Of a stretch of 64,000 nucleotides of DNA, positions 50,135 through 59,964 are shown one piece after another. The DNA is taken from the NCBI GenBank assembly GCA_002633085.1, contig NSIV01000001.1:310001-374000 (forward strand). Direction: 5' to 3'. The notes beneath the pieces are model-generated. The model was given only the letters and a program-made list of their open reading frames with translations. It did no database searches and was not told where the DNA came from. Position 1 is the first letter of the stretch, and every line of letters starts with the position of its first letter. A program made the position numbers and the translations under genes. Source of the DNA: Curvibacter sp. PD_MW3 (GTDB lineage Bacteria > Pseudomonadota > Gammaproteobacteria > Burkholderiales > Burkholderiaceae_C).

Positions 50135-50150
50135 GTCAAAGAGTCAAACC

Positions 50151-51092
50151 ATGCAAACTGCCCGCGATGTTCTGACCCCGGACGCGCTTGCCATGCTGCA
50201 GGCGATCGAGAACGCCGGCAGCTTTGCCGCCGCCGCACGCGAACTCGGCGTGGTGCCCAGCGCCCTGACCTACCGGGTGCGCCAGATCGAGGATGCGCTT
50301 GACGTACTGCTGTACGACCGCAGCTCGCGCCAGGCCAGGCTCACCGCGGCCGGTACCGAACTGCTGCGCGAAGGCGGCCGCCTGCTCAGCGAGATCGATG
50401 CCGTGGCCAACCGAGTCAAGCGCGTGGCCACCGGCTGGGAGTCACAGCTCACGCTGGCCATCGACGGCATCATTGCCCGCTCCACCGTGATGGAGCTGTG
50501 CGAGAGTTTCTTCACCCTGGGCGCGCCCACCCGCCTGAAGCTGCGCGATGAAACACTCTCCGGCACGCTGGAGGCCCTCACCAGCGGCCAGGCCGATCTG
50601 GCCATCGGCGTGGTGCTGGAGCCCACCACCAGCGCTGGCATCCAGGGCAAACCGCTCGGCTCGGTCAGCTTTGTCTATGCCGTGGCACCGCACCACCCGC
50701 TGGCCGCAGCCCCCGAACCACTGACCGACGAACTGCTGTTGCACCATCGCGCCGTGGCGGTGGCCGACTCGTCGCTGCGCGGCAACGGCCTCACCTTCGG
50801 TCTGCTGGGCGGGCAGGACGTCTTCACCGTGGCCAGCATGCCCGCCAAGCTCGATGCCCAGTTGCGTGGCCTGGGCGGCGGCTTCCTGCCTGAATGCATG
50901 GCGCACGGTTATGTGGAGGCCGGTCACCTGGTGGCGAAGAAAACCGAGCGGCCGCAGCGCGTGGTGCGCGTCAGTTACGCCTGGCGGGGTGCAACAGCCA
51001 AAGGCCAGGGCCGGGCTCTGCAGTGGTGGCTCAAGCAGCTGGAAAGCCCGGCCACGCGCGCCGCATTATTGGACCAGCAGCACAACAGGTAA
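50151..51092 (+). CDS. LysR-family transcriptional regulator
   Basis: A 313-residue regulator. The winged HTH is at about 10-65 (ALAMLQAIENAGSFAAAARELGVVPSALTYRVRQIEDALDVLLYDRS, then RLTAAG). The effector domain follows from about 95 (LTLAIDGIIARSTVMELCESF). The ATG at 50151 is used because a TTG seven codons earlier would overlap the T-N11-A box. It faces the pirin/doxX/wrbA/pirin group and is its probable regulator. Confidence 0.92.
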   Translation: MQTARDVLTPDALAMLQAIENAGSFAAAARELGVVPSALTYRVRQIEDALDVLLYDRSSRQARLTAAGTELLREGGRLLSEIDAVANRVKRVATGWESQLTLAIDGIIARSTVMELCESFFTLGAPTRLKLRDETLSGTLEALTSGQADLAIGVVLEPTTSAGIQGKPLGSVSFVYAVAPHHPLAAAPEPLTDELLLHHRAVAVADSSLRGNGLTFGLLGGQDVFTVASMPAKLDAQLRGLGGGFLPECMAHGYVEAGHLVAKKTERPQRVVRVSYAWRGATAKGQGRALQWWLKQLESPATRAALLDQQHNR

Positions 51093-51125
51093 AGTGTCAT
51101 ACATCACTCCAAGGAGACCGAGCCC

Positions 51126-52169
51126 ATGAGCGCATCGAAACATTTCGCCATCATCGGCGCCGGCATGGCCGGCGTGGCCTGTGCCCGCACCCTGGTGCAA
51201 GCCGGCCACCGGGTGACGCTATTCGAGAAAAGCCGCGGCCCCGGCGGTCGCATGGCCACGCGCAGCACCGAGTTCGGCAGCTTCGACCATGGCACGCAGT
51301 ACTTCACGGTGCGCGACGCGCGCTTTGCCAAGGCACTGGACACCGTGCCCGGTCTGTGCCGCCCCTGGAGCGCCAACGCCGTGCGCGTGCTCGACGCCTT
51401 CGGCCATGTGGTCGCAGCCGCCCTGCCGACGCGCGAATCACACTGGGTGCCGGTACCTGGCATGAATGCGCTGGTCAAGGTCTGGGCCCAGCCGCTGCTG
51501 CAGGCCGGCCGGGTGGAACTGGAAACCCGGGTGGTGCGCATCGAGCGCGATGCGCTCAACGCCCGGCAGTGGCAACTGCAGACCGAAGGGGCAGACGATG
51601 CCCGCCACGTTTACTCCGGCTTCGATGCCGTGCTGCTGGCCATTCCCGCCGCCCAGGCGCATGAATTGCTGAAAAACTCGAAGCAGGCGCAGGAGTTGGT
51701 GCAACGCATCGGCAAGGTCGAGGTGGCGCCATGCTGGACGCTGCTGGCCGCCTTCCCGCAGGCCATGCAGCCGGGCATGTCGTCACTCGGGCCGCAATGG
51801 AATGCAGCGCGCAGCACGCACCACCGCATTGCCTGGGTGGCACGCGAGTCGAGCAAGCCGCAGCGCGAAACGCTGGAACGCTGGACGGTGCAGGCCAGCC
51901 CGGTCTGGTCGCAGGAGCATCTGAACGACAACCCGCTGCGCGTGCAGGACAAATTGCTGAAAGCCTTCTCCGAGGTCACCGGCATCCGCGCCGAGCCCAC
52001 CTTTGCCACCGTGCACCGCTGGCACTACGCCAAGACCACCAAGCCGCTGGGCAGCAGCCATCTGTGGGATGACAAAGCCCATATCGGTGTCTGCGGCGAC
52101 TGGTGCTTGGGCCACCGCGTGGAAGATGCTTTCCTCTCCGGACTGGAACTGGCACTGAAAGTGGCTTGA
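51126..52169 (+). CDS. FAD-dependent amine oxidase-like protein (renalase type)
   Basis: A 347-residue flavoprotein. The Rossmann motif GAGMAG is at 11-16, then [16 protein letters not shown]. The second FAD segment is at the C-terminus ([36 protein letters not shown]). The layout matches bacterial renalase-like NAD(P)/FAD oxidoreductases, which recycle inhibitory NAD(P)H isomers. The stop codon overlaps the TTG start of gluQ as TTGA. The gene follows lysR by 33 nt, with an AAGGAG site. Confidence 0.85.
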   Translation: MSASKHFAIIGAGMAGVACARTLVQAGHRVTLFEKSRGPGGRMATRSTEFGSFDHGTQYFTVRDARFAKALDTVPGLCRPWSANAVRVLDAFGHVVAAALPTRESHWVPVPGMNALVKVWAQPLLQAGRVELETRVVRIERDALNARQWQLQTEGADDARHVYSGFDAVLLAIPAAQAHELLKNSKQAQELVQRIGKVEVAPCWTLLAAFPQAMQPGMSSLGPQWNAARSTHHRIAWVARESSKPQRETLERWTVQASPVWSQEHLNDNPLRVQDKLLKAFSEVTGIRAEPTFATVHRWHYAKTTKPLGSSHLWDDKAHIGVCGDWCLGHRVEDAFLSGLELALKVA

Positions 52170-53158
52170 CGGATCAGAATTTGTACGTCGGACGATTCGC
52201 ACCTTCCCCGACCGGCCCATTGCACGCCGGCTCTCTGGTCGCTGCACTGGCCAGTTGGCTCGACGCCCGTGCGCATGATGGGCGCTGGCTGGTGCGCATC
52301 GAAGACGTGGACCTGCCGCGCTGCGTGCCGGGCGCCGACCGCCTCATCCTGCAACAACTGGCCGACTGCGGCCTGCTGCCGGATGAGCCGCCGCTGTACC
52401 AGTCACAGCGCAGCGCGCTGTACCAGCAGGCGCTCGATGATCTGGTGGTGCGTGGTCTGGCCTACCCGTGTGCCTGCACACGGCGCGACATCGAGCTCGA
52501 ACTGGAGCGCCTTGGCCGCTCCAAGACCCGCCATGGCGAACTGGTCTATCCCGGCACCTGCCGCAGCGGTCTGCACGGCAAGGCGGCACGCGCCTGGCGC
52601 CTGCGCACCGACCTCCCGATCGATTCAGAACCAAATCAGCCCTTCGCCCTTATTGATAATGCGCCAACAGCTATCAAATCAGGAGCGGGCCTGACCCCGC
52701 TGCAGCCCCTCCGTTGGCTTGACCGCCGCCTGGGCGCCCAGGCGCAGGATGTGGCCACTGACGTGGGCGACTTCGTGCTCAAGCGCGCCGACGGCCTTTT
52801 TGCCTACCAGTTGGCGGTGGTGGTGGACGATGCCGCCCAAGGCATCACCCACATCGTGCGCGGCGAGGACCTGGCCGACAACACGGCGCGCCAGATCCTG
52901 TTGCAGCGCGCGTTGGAACTGCCCACACCAGCCTACTTGCACACGCCGCTGGTGCTCGGCCCGAACGGCGAAAAACTGAGCAAACAAAACGGTGCCCAGG
53001 CACTCGACACGCGCGACCCGCTGGCCGCGCTCAACGCGGCGGCCGCGGTGCTCGGCCTGCAGGTGCAGGCCACCACGCTGAGCGACTGGCTGGCGGCTGC
53101 CACGACGCAATGGGCGGCCGCCTGGCGCCGCTCACGCCACCCAAGGGCCGGCCGGTAA
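52166..53158 (+). CDS. gluQ: Glutamyl-Q tRNA(Asp) synthetase
   Basis: A 330-residue GluRS paralogue lacking the anticodon-binding domain. It attaches glutamate to queuosine-34 of tRNA-Asp. The catalytic HIGH-like motif is in [19 protein letters not shown] (near 10-28), and the KMSKS-like KLSKQNG is near 272-278. The TTG at 52166 overlaps the upstream TGA. Zinc-site residues (CACTRRDIE, then CRSG) are visible. Residues about 161-174 are encoded by a copy of the dispersed two-hairpin repeat, inserted in frame between conserved blocks. Confidence 0.9.
   Translation: MTDQNLYVGRFAPSPTGPLHAGSLVAALASWLDARAHDGRWLVRIEDVDLPRCVPGADRLILQQLADCGLLPDEPPLYQSQRSALYQQALDDLVVRGLAYPCACTRRDIELELERLGRSKTRHGELVYPGTCRSGLHGKAARAWRLRTDLPIDSEPNQPFALIDNAPTAIKSGAGLTPLQPLRWLDRRLGAQAQDVATDVGDFVLKRADGLFAYQLAVVVDDAAQGITHIVRGEDLADNTARQILLQRALELPTPAYLHTPLVLGPNGEKLSKQNGAQALDTRDPLAALNAAAAVLGLQVQATTLSDWLAAATTQWAAAWRRSRHPRAGR
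52646..52686. repeat. Dispersed two-hairpin repeat inside gluQ, copy H
   Basis: It contains GCGCCAACAGCTA, identical to copy A, and AGCTATCAAATCA, identical to copy D, in the right order and spacing. The reading frame stays open through it and encodes [14 protein letters not shown]. The second stem is degraded (GCT / AGC only). It extends the GluQ protein in a region between conserved blocks. Confidence 0.72.
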
Positions 53159-53167
53159 AATCGGGGC

Positions 53168-53941
53168 GTGACTGACACGACCCCCACTCCCCTCCCCCAA
53201 GATTCGGCAACCCCAGCTGAGGCCGCGCCCAAAGACCGGCGCCGCCTACCGCCGCCTGGCGTGGAATTCCCCAAAACGATCAAGAGCTTCGTCAAGCGCG
53301 CCGGTCGCACCACCACCGGTCAAGCCAAGGCCTTCGAGGAATTCGGCCCGCGCTTCGTGCTGCCCTATGCGCCGGCGCCGTTCGATGCAGCCGCTGCCTT
53401 CGGGAAGGAAGCCGCTAACCATCCGCTGATCCTGGAGATCGGCTTCGGCATGGGTGACGCCACGGCGCACATTGCCGCGCTGCTGCCTTCGACCAACTTC
53501 CTCTGCTGCGAAGTGCACGAACCCGGCGTGGGCGCCTTGCTCAAGCGCATCGGCGAGCAGAGCCTGAACAACATCCGCATCCTGCAGCACGACGCGGTGG
53601 AGGTCATCGACCACATGCTGCCGCTGCAAAGCCTAGACGGCATCCACGTCTTCTTCCCCGATCCCTGGCACAAGACCAAACACCACAAGCGCCGCCTGAT
53701 CCAGCAGCTGCTGGTGGCCAAGCTGGCTGCACGCCTGAAACCCGGCGGCTACCTGCACTGCGCCACCGACTGGGAGCCCTACGCGCAGCAGATGCTGGAG
53801 GTGCTGCAGGCTGAGCCGCTCTTGAAGAACACAGCCGACGGCTACGCCCCCAAGCCCGACTACCGGCCGCTGACCAAGTTTGAAAAGCGCGGCCTGCGCC
53901 TGGGCCACGGCGTGTGGGACCTGGTTTTTACCCGGGTCTGA
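53168..53941 (+). CDS. trmB: tRNA (guanine-N7)-methyltransferase
   Basis: SAM-dependent enzyme making m7G46 in tRNA, 257 residues, GTG start 9 nt after gluQ. SAM site [14 protein letters not shown] is near 93-106. Later family blocks are [38 protein letters not shown] (the catalytic Asp in PDPW) and [14 protein letters not shown]. The first 40 residues are a Pro/Thr/Glu/Arg-rich extension. Together with gluQ it forms a short tRNA-modification operon. Confidence 0.95.
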   Translation: MTDTTPTPLPQDSATPAEAAPKDRRRLPPPGVEFPKTIKSFVKRAGRTTTGQAKAFEEFGPRFVLPYAPAPFDAAAAFGKEAANHPLILEIGFGMGDATAHIAALLPSTNFLCCEVHEPGVGALLKRIGEQSLNNIRILQHDAVEVIDHMLPLQSLDGIHVFFPDPWHKTKHHKRRLIQQLLVAKLAARLKPGGYLHCATDWEPYAQQMLEVLQAEPLLKNTADGYAPKPDYRPLTKFEKRGLRLGHGVWDLVFTRV

Positions 53942-53989
53942 TCCCTGCCTGAGACGCGGGATTGCTCGCAACAGCGCACCACTTGCACC

Positions 53990-54907
53990 ATGTCCCGCCC
54001 GCCGCACCGCGTCACCCCGCCCATGCTGGAAGGCGTGAGCGCCAGTTGCGTGGCGCTGCCAGCCGGGCCCTGGCCGCTCTTGGTGGACTTTCTGGCGCAG
54101 CGCCTGCCCGCCGTGTCGCAGGCCCAGTGGCAACAACGCATGGCCCAGGGCCGTGTGCTCGACGAGAACGGCCGACCGCTGCCGACCGATGCCCCGTTCC
54201 AGCCGCAAACCCGCGTTTACTACTACCGTGAGTTGAACGCCGAGCCGGTGATTCCGTTTGAAGCTGCCGTGCTCTACCAGGACGAACATCTGCTGGTGGC
54301 CGACAAGCCGCACTTCCTGCCGGTCACACCGACCGGCCGCTTCGTGCAGCAGACGTTGCTGGTGCGTCTCAAGCGCCAGTTGGGTATCGAAACCTTGAGC
54401 CCGATCCACCGCATCGACCGCGAGACCGCCGGTCTGGTGCTGTTCAGCATCCGCCCGCAGGACCGCGGCGCCTACCAGGCGCTGTTTCGCGACAAGGTGG
54501 TGGAGAAGAGCTACGAAGCAATTGCGCCGTTGCGCCCGGACCTGCCCTTGCCCGAGGTTCACCGCAGCCGCACCGAGCCCGACGAACAGTTCTTCCGCCA
54601 GCGCGAAGTGCCGGGCGAACCCAACAGCGAAACGCACATCGCATTGCTGGAAGCCCGTGGCGACCTGGCGCGCTATCGCCTCTCGCCCGTCACCGGAAAA
54701 ACGCATCAGCTGCGCGTGCACATGGATGCGCTGGGCCGCCCTATTGCCGGTGACCTGTTCTACCCTGAGGTGGTGCACGGCCCCGGCCACACCGACGAAG
54801 ACTACAGCCGGCCGCTGCAGCTGCTGGCGCGTTCAATCGCCTTCATCGACCCCGTCACCGGCGCACCACGCCACTTCGAGAGCCAACGCCGCCTGCAGTG
54901 GCCCTGA
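53990..54907 (+). CDS. RluA-family pseudouridine synthase
   Basis: A 305-residue pseudouridine synthase. The catalytic Asp143 is in the IHRIDRETAGLVLFS motif. LLVADKPHFLPVTPTG precedes it and GKTHQLRVHMDALGRPIAGDLFYP follows, all standard for RluA/RluC/RluD. The N-terminal 80 residues read as a short S4-like region. The target (rRNA or tRNA) cannot be read from the sequence. It lies after trmB on the same strand, so all three neighbouring genes act on structured RNA. Confidence 0.9.
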   Translation: MSRPPHRVTPPMLEGVSASCVALPAGPWPLLVDFLAQRLPAVSQAQWQQRMAQGRVLDENGRPLPTDAPFQPQTRVYYYRELNAEPVIPFEAAVLYQDEHLLVADKPHFLPVTPTGRFVQQTLLVRLKRQLGIETLSPIHRIDRETAGLVLFSIRPQDRGAYQALFRDKVVEKSYEAIAPLRPDLPLPEVHRSRTEPDEQFFRQREVPGEPNSETHIALLEARGDLARYRLSPVTGKTHQLRVHMDALGRPIAGDLFYPEVVHGPGHTDEDYSRPLQLLARSIAFIDPVTGAPRHFESQRRLQWP

Positions 54908-54978
54908 GTCGGCCGGTGTACAGTGGCCCGGCCCGCGCCTATCATGGCGCGCACAACCTTTCATCCCCGAGCCCGCCC

Positions 54979-55920
54979 ATGAGCATCGAGCTGCCGCCGC
55001 CTTCCTCGCACGCGCTGTCGCAGGCGCTGGCCGACCTGATGGCGCAACGTCAGGCGGCCGGTGGCACGGCCAACCCACCAGCCCCGCAGCTCACCGACAG
55101 CCCGCCGTCTGCACCCGCGGCCTCCAGTCTGCTCGACCTGTCGGCCCAGGCACGCCTGGCCAGCGCAGCCAGCCTGTCGGCAGCGCTCACGCAAGCCACT
55201 GCCACCAACGCCACACCACTCTCGCTACCGGCCTCCGGTGTCGATGCGCCGACACAAAGCCTGCTCAACACCCTGCTACAGCAGTTGCAAGGCAGCAGTC
55301 AGCCCTTGCAGGCCAGCAGCATCCAGGCTTGGCCGACCGGCCTGCTGCAACAACTCCAGGCCGGGGCAACCGATGCCCAAGGCCAGCCGCTGGCCGAAGC
55401 CCTGCCGCCGCTGCAGACCTGGCTGGTGCAGCAAGGTACGCTGCTCACGCGCGACGGCCCGCGCAACGTCACCCTGAACCTGTATGTGCCGGCGGCCTGG
55501 CTGGGCCAACAAACCGAGACCGGCACGGGCGTGCCGATGGCAAAGCCACCCGTGCTGGCCTTACCGCCGGCGCTGGCGCAGCGGGCGGCCACCCTGCCTT
55601 CGGGTGTGTTCGCCCTGGTGCTGCAAGCCGGTGCGGCGTCGCGCACCAGCGCCCTGCTGCACATCGAGTTCGCACCGCAACAGCAGGCTGCCGTCTACGG
55701 CAAACCCGCACTCAACCCGCTGCTTGATCCCTGGCAGCAGCAGGCGGTGCTGCAGGCCAGCGAGGATCGGCCTGATGCAGCAGAGCACCCGGCTCTGCAC
55801 AGCCCGCGGTGCGACACACCCCATTGCCCCTACGCCGGCGTGGCAGCCTGCCCGCAGCCCTTCTGTCCGGCACTCCATCTGGTGGCTGCTGTCACGGGGC
55901 CGACAGCGCTGCCCGGCTGA
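54979..55920 (+). CDS. Unknown protein with Cys/His-rich C-terminal motif
   Basis: I do not recognise this 313-residue protein. It is Ala/Gln/Pro/Ser-rich, with little predicted structure before residue 130 and several low-complexity stretches (SLSAALTQATATNATPLSL). The central part (LQTWLVQQGTLLTRDGPRNVTLNLYVP and PSGVFALVLQAGAASRTSALLHIEF) looks folded. The C-terminus carries C-x4-H-C-x6-C-x4-C (CDTPHC...CPQPFC), a possible zinc knuckle. FliK-like hook-length proteins have similar low-complexity bodies, but no flagellar genes are nearby. The ATG at 54979 has a poor Shine-Dalgarno. Confidence 0.65.
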   Translation: MSIELPPPSSHALSQALADLMAQRQAAGGTANPPAPQLTDSPPSAPAASSLLDLSAQARLASAASLSAALTQATATNATPLSLPASGVDAPTQSLLNTLLQQLQGSSQPLQASSIQAWPTGLLQQLQAGATDAQGQPLAEALPPLQTWLVQQGTLLTRDGPRNVTLNLYVPAAWLGQQTETGTGVPMAKPPVLALPPALAQRAATLPSGVFALVLQAGAASRTSALLHIEFAPQQQAAVYGKPALNPLLDPWQQQAVLQASEDRPDAAEHPALHSPRCDTPHCPYAGVAACPQPFCPALHLVAAVTGPTALPG

Positions 55921-56020
55921 CACGCAGCCCCGGCACCGAATCGCGCTACGCTATGGCATGCGCCGTGCCTGTGCACGGCACCGTTTGCCTATCTGCTGTC
56001 TTGCACATTCAGGAATAACC

Positions 56021-57205
56021 ATGAGCCGTGATGTTTATGTTGCCGGTGTTGGCATGATCCCCTTCACCAAACCGGGCGCCAACCTGCCCTACCCTCAAAT
56101 GGCGGCGCAAGCCACGCAAGCCGCATTGACGGACGCCGGCATCGGCTACGAGCACATGCAGCAGGCTTATGTAGGCTACGTCTATGGCGACTCCACCGCC
56201 GGCCAGCGCGCGCTGTACGAAGTGGGAATGACGGGCATTCCGGTCGTCAACGTCAACAACAACTGCTCCACCGGCTCCACCGCGCTGTTCCTGGCCCGGC
56301 AGGCTGTGGCCAGCGGCGCGGCCGACTGCGTGCTGGCACTGGGCTTTGAGCACATGAGCCCGGGGGCTCTGGGCGCGGTATTCACCGACCGCCCCTCGCC
56401 CTTCGACCGTTTCGATGAAGCCACCGACGTGCTGGTGGGCCACAGCGAGATTCCGCTCGCGCTGCGCTATTTCGGCGGCGCCGGCCTGGCCCACATGCAG
56501 CAGTACGGCACCAAGCTGGAGACCTTTGCCGCCATCCGCGCCAAAGCCAGCCGCCATGCGGCCAACAACCCGCTGGCACTGTTCCGCAAGGAAGTGACGA
56601 CCGAAGAGGTGATGGCCTCGCCCATGCTGTGGGACGGCGTGCTGACGCGCCTGATGGCCTGCCCGCCCACCTGCGGCGCCGCAGCGGCGGTGATCTGTTC
56701 GGACGCCTTCGCGCAAAAGCATGATCTGAACCGCTCGGTGCGCATCAAGGCGCAGGCCATGACCACCGACAAACCCGTCACCTTCGAAGCGCAGGACATG
56801 CGCGAGGTGGTGGGCTTCTCCATGGCGCGTGACGCCGCGCAGCAGGTTTATGCGCAGGCCGGCATCGGCCCGCAGGACGTGGACGTGGTGGAACTGCACG
56901 ACTGCTTCGCGCAGAACGAACTCATCACCTACGAAGCCCTGGGCCTGTGCCCGCTGGGCGGCGCGGAAAAGTTCGTGCTCGATGGCGACAACACCTACGG
57001 CGGTCAGGTCGTCACCAACCCGTCCGGCGGCCTGCTGAGCAAGGGCCACCCGCTGGGCGCCACCGGCTTGGCACAGTGCACCGAGCTCGTGCAGCAACTG
57101 CGCGGCCAGGCGGGTGCGCGCCAGGTGGCCGATGCCCGGCTGGCCCTGCAACACAATCTGGGCCTGGGCGGCGCTTGCGTCGTCACCCTGTACGAACGCG
57201 TCTGA
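56021..57205 (+). CDS. Thiolase-superfamily protein (lipid-transfer/SCP2-type acetyltransferase)
   Basis: A 394-residue thiolase-fold protein of the SCP-x-like group. The nucleophile is Cys82 in NNNCSTGSTALFLARQAV. The segment LHDCFAQNELITYEALGLC replaces the usual thiolase second motif, and NPSGGLLSKGHPLGATGLAQ carries the catalytic His. The ATG at 56021 (MSRDVYVAGVGMIPF) gives the normal start. A much longer frame beginning at 55484 is a shadow of the upstream gene. It pairs with an acyl-CoA dehydrogenase gene 10 nt downstream, which suggests beta-oxidation of a particular acyl-CoA or side chain. Confidence 0.88.
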   Translation: MSRDVYVAGVGMIPFTKPGANLPYPQMAAQATQAALTDAGIGYEHMQQAYVGYVYGDSTAGQRALYEVGMTGIPVVNVNNNCSTGSTALFLARQAVASGAADCVLALGFEHMSPGALGAVFTDRPSPFDRFDEATDVLVGHSEIPLALRYFGGAGLAHMQQYGTKLETFAAIRAKASRHAANNPLALFRKEVTTEEVMASPMLWDGVLTRLMACPPTCGAAAAVICSDAFAQKHDLNRSVRIKAQAMTTDKPVTFEAQDMREVVGFSMARDAAQQVYAQAGIGPQDVDVVELHDCFAQNELITYEALGLCPLGGAEKFVLDGDNTYGGQVVTNPSGGLLSKGHPLGATGLAQCTELVQQLRGQAGARQVADARLALQHNLGLGGACVVTLYERV

Positions 57206-57215
57206 AGGAATCCCC

Positions 57216-58364
57216 ATGCTGCCCCAGCTTTACCGCCACCCATGGATGGACGCCGACATCGAGGCCTTCCGCGACCAGCTGCGCCGCTACATCAACGCCG
57301 AACTGGTGCCGCACCTGGCCGACTGGCGCCGCCAAGGCTACATCCCACGTGAAGTCTGGCGCCCGTTTGGCGAAATGGGTTTTTTGCTGCCCGAACTGCC
57401 TGAGGCTTATGGTGGCGCCGGTGCCAGCCTAGCCTACCAGCTGGTGGTGGCCGATGAACTGGCGCGCGTCGAGATTCCCGGCACGGTGGCAGTGCACACC
57501 ATTGCCGCGCACTACATCATGGACTACGGCACGGAGGAACAGAAGCAACGCTGGCTGCCCAAGTTGGCCAGCGGCGAGCTGATTGCCGGCATCGCCATGA
57601 CCGAGCCCGGCGCCGGCTCCGACCTCAAGGCAGTGCGCACGCGCGCGCGCCGCGAGGGCGACGAGTACGTGATCGACGGCAGCAAGGTCTTCATCACCAA
57701 CGGCTACACCGCCAACCTGCTGGTGGTGGTGGTGCGCACCGGCGAGGCCGGTGCCAAGGGTGTGTCGCTCGTCGTGCTGGAGACCGAGAACCTGCCGGGC
57801 TTTCGCGCCAACATTCTGGAGAAGATCGGCCTGCATGCCTCCGACACCTGTGAGCTGTTCTTCGACGGCGTGCGCGCCCCGGTGGCCAACCTGCTGGGCG
57901 GCGTGGAAGGCCAGGGTTTTGCCCATCTCATGAGCCAGCTGCCCTTCGAGCGCATGCTGCTGGCGGTGGCGGCCGCCTCCGTCATCGAACTGGCGGTGGA
58001 ACTGACAGTGGACTACACCCAGCAGCGCAAGGCCTTCGGCCAGCGCGTGGTGGACTTCCAGAACACCCGCTTCAAGCTGGCCGAGTGCGCCACGCTGGCG
58101 CACGTGGTGCGCAGTTTCGTCAACGACTGCACCCAGCGCCTGCTTGACGGCACACTCGATGTGGAAGCCGCCTACATGGCCAAGTGGTGGACCACCGAGC
58201 AGCAATGCAAGGTGACCGACGAATGCCTGCAGTTGTTCGGCGGCTATGGCTACATGGCCGAATACCCGATTGCCCGCCTCTATGCCGACGCGCGCGTGCA
58301 GAAAATCTACGGCGGCACCAACGAGATCATGAAAGACCTGATCGCGCGCAAGGTGTGCGGATAA
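57216..58364 (+). CDS. Acyl-CoA dehydrogenase (long-chain/isovaleryl type catalytic layout)
   Basis: A short-form acyl-CoA dehydrogenase of 382 residues. IAMTEPGAGSDLKAVRTRA and SKVFITNGYTANLLVV are FAD/substrate segments, and LFGGYGYMAEYPIARLYADARVQ is the dimer/FAD region. The motif near the end is YGGTNEIMKDLIARKV with Gly where the MCAD catalytic Glu sits. The base is therefore expected on helix G, probably the Glu in ASVIELAVEL near 265, as in LCAD and isovaleryl-CoA dehydrogenase. It forms a two-gene unit with the thiolase. Confidence 0.9.
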   Translation: MLPQLYRHPWMDADIEAFRDQLRRYINAELVPHLADWRRQGYIPREVWRPFGEMGFLLPELPEAYGGAGASLAYQLVVADELARVEIPGTVAVHTIAAHYIMDYGTEEQKQRWLPKLASGELIAGIAMTEPGAGSDLKAVRTRARREGDEYVIDGSKVFITNGYTANLLVVVVRTGEAGAKGVSLVVLETENLPGFRANILEKIGLHASDTCELFFDGVRAPVANLLGGVEGQGFAHLMSQLPFERMLLAVAAASVIELAVELTVDYTQQRKAFGQRVVDFQNTRFKLAECATLAHVVRSFVNDCTQRLLDGTLDVEAAYMAKWWTTEQQCKVTDECLQLFGGYGYMAEYPIARLYADARVQKIYGGTNEIMKDLIARKVCG

Positions 58365-58479
58365 GACACCGAAACCACGAGGGCGAGGAAAACCGGAATC
58401 TCGGCCGCCCAAGGTCCGCATAATGGGAACTCCCCCAGGCGTACGTGGCGCCGGGACAGGAGACAGGATCGCATCAGGG

Positions 58480-59709
58480 ATGCTTGAGCTGGCGCTGCAC
58501 CGCAGCCCAGAACTGGAGAAAGTCGACCTTGCCATGAAATTGTTGCGGCTGCCACGTTCGAAAGTCCAGCTTGGCGCGCCCCTGCCCTGGAACGTGCGCG
58601 ATGAGCAATGTCATCTCTTGCTCTCTTGCGGCCATGTCATCGAGAGCGAAGAACAGCTCGATGCGCTGTTGCAGCGCGGCGCCTTTGTCGACGTCGAAGA
58701 AGTCAGGTCGTCGCTGCTGGTCGCGCATCCGGGGCATCAGGATGCAGTGGCCGCACCGCTCAATCTGTTTGCCTACTGGGACCAAACCACCGACGAGTTG
58801 AAAAAACTGCTGACCCGTGTCGAGAAGCAGCCGGATTTCTCAGGCCACGCGGATCAGTTCGCACGCCACCTGGTCGAACTGGTCGACCTCAACCCTGATT
58901 ACGGCATCTACCGCTGCGTGCGCCAGGACCATGACCAGCATTTTTATTACGGTTATCTCCACGCCGTGCACGTGGCCACGCTGGCAATCCTGATGGCCCG
59001 TCATCTCGAATGGCCCAGGGATCGCATGATGAGTCTGGTCAAGGCGGCGCTCACCATGAACCTGTCCATTCTGGACCTGCAGGGGAAGATCGCCAGCCAC
59101 GACGACCCGGTCACGGACGTGCAGCGGGCAGTGATTCGCCAGCACCCGGACGAATCGGTGGCCTTGCTGGAGAAGGCAGGCGTCAAGGACGCCGACTGGC
59201 TTGCTGCCATCACGCAGCATCACGAACGCAACGATGGCACAGGCTATCCATCGGGCTGTACGGACATCGCTGAGATGGCCGCTGCGCTGCGCGCGGCCGA
59301 TGTGTTCATCGCCAAGATCAGCCCGCACACCCAGCGCCCGACGCTGACACCGCAGGAAGCGGTCCGGGACCTTTACCGGGAGGACAAGGGCGGCCCGCTC
59401 TCCACCGCCATCATCAAGGCGTTTGGCATCTACCCGCCCGGCGACTTCGTCAAGCTGGCTTCGGGCGAGTTCGGCATCGTGGTGCAAAGAACCGAGAATG
59501 CGAAAGCCCCCATCGTCGCCTCGATCACGGACACGAACGGTCACCCCGTCAGCCGGACGCTGCGGCACGACACTGGTCAAGCTGAATTTGCGATTCAAGG
59601 CCATGTCACCGACACGTCCCTGCTCAAACACCTGGCCCCGGAGCGTTTGTACGGTTTTTCCAAGGCACAGCCCATGACTTACGCACCGCTTCTGGCGTCG
59701 CAGCCCTGA
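58480..59709 (+). CDS. HD-GYP-like protein with degenerate HD motif
   Basis: A 409-residue protein. An N-terminal region of about 150 residues is of unknown type. The second part follows the HD-GYP pattern: an early His (YLHAVHVATLAILMARHL, 159-176), then the position normally holding H-D-I-G-K reads MNLSILDL (193-200), so the metal-binding HD pair is lost. HHERNDGTGYPSG (247-259) is intact, as is a RAADVFIAKI segment. It may lack cyclic-di-GMP phosphodiesterase activity and act as a binding or regulatory protein. The ATG at 58480 is chosen by length and has only a weak Shine-Dalgarno; an upstream in-frame ATG at 58423 is possible. Confidence 0.8.
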   Translation: MLELALHRSPELEKVDLAMKLLRLPRSKVQLGAPLPWNVRDEQCHLLLSCGHVIESEEQLDALLQRGAFVDVEEVRSSLLVAHPGHQDAVAAPLNLFAYWDQTTDELKKLLTRVEKQPDFSGHADQFARHLVELVDLNPDYGIYRCVRQDHDQHFYYGYLHAVHVATLAILMARHLEWPRDRMMSLVKAALTMNLSILDLQGKIASHDDPVTDVQRAVIRQHPDESVALLEKAGVKDADWLAAITQHHERNDGTGYPSGCTDIAEMAAALRAADVFIAKISPHTQRPTLTPQEAVRDLYREDKGGPLSTAIIKAFGIYPPGDFVKLASGEFGIVVQRTENAKAPIVASITDTNGHPVSRTLRHDTGQAEFAIQGHVTDTSLLKHLAPERLYGFSKAQPMTYAPLLASQP

Positions 59710-59964
59710 CGACCAGGCCACTGATTCGCGACCATGGTATGGTAGAAGGCGAGGTCAGAGCTTGCTATCAAAACGATAACACCCTCTGCAATCAGGCAAA
59801 CACAATACGCCGTTGAACAGGATGCAAAACTCCTGTTCATCACGGCTGCGACCCAAGTTTGGCGGGAGTGAAGATGAAACTGGCACGGCAGAAAAAAGAA
59901 GTGCGTTTTTCGTCATACAGCTGGGCACGCGTTTGGCAGCCCCAGCCGCAAGACTGCGGGGGAT

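Noticed and set aside
55484..56020. N-terminal extension of the thiolase frame, giving 573 residues
   Set aside because: The extra 179 residues are Arg/Pro/Ser-rich, lie in another frame of the upstream gene, and the ATG at 56021 gives the conserved thiolase start.
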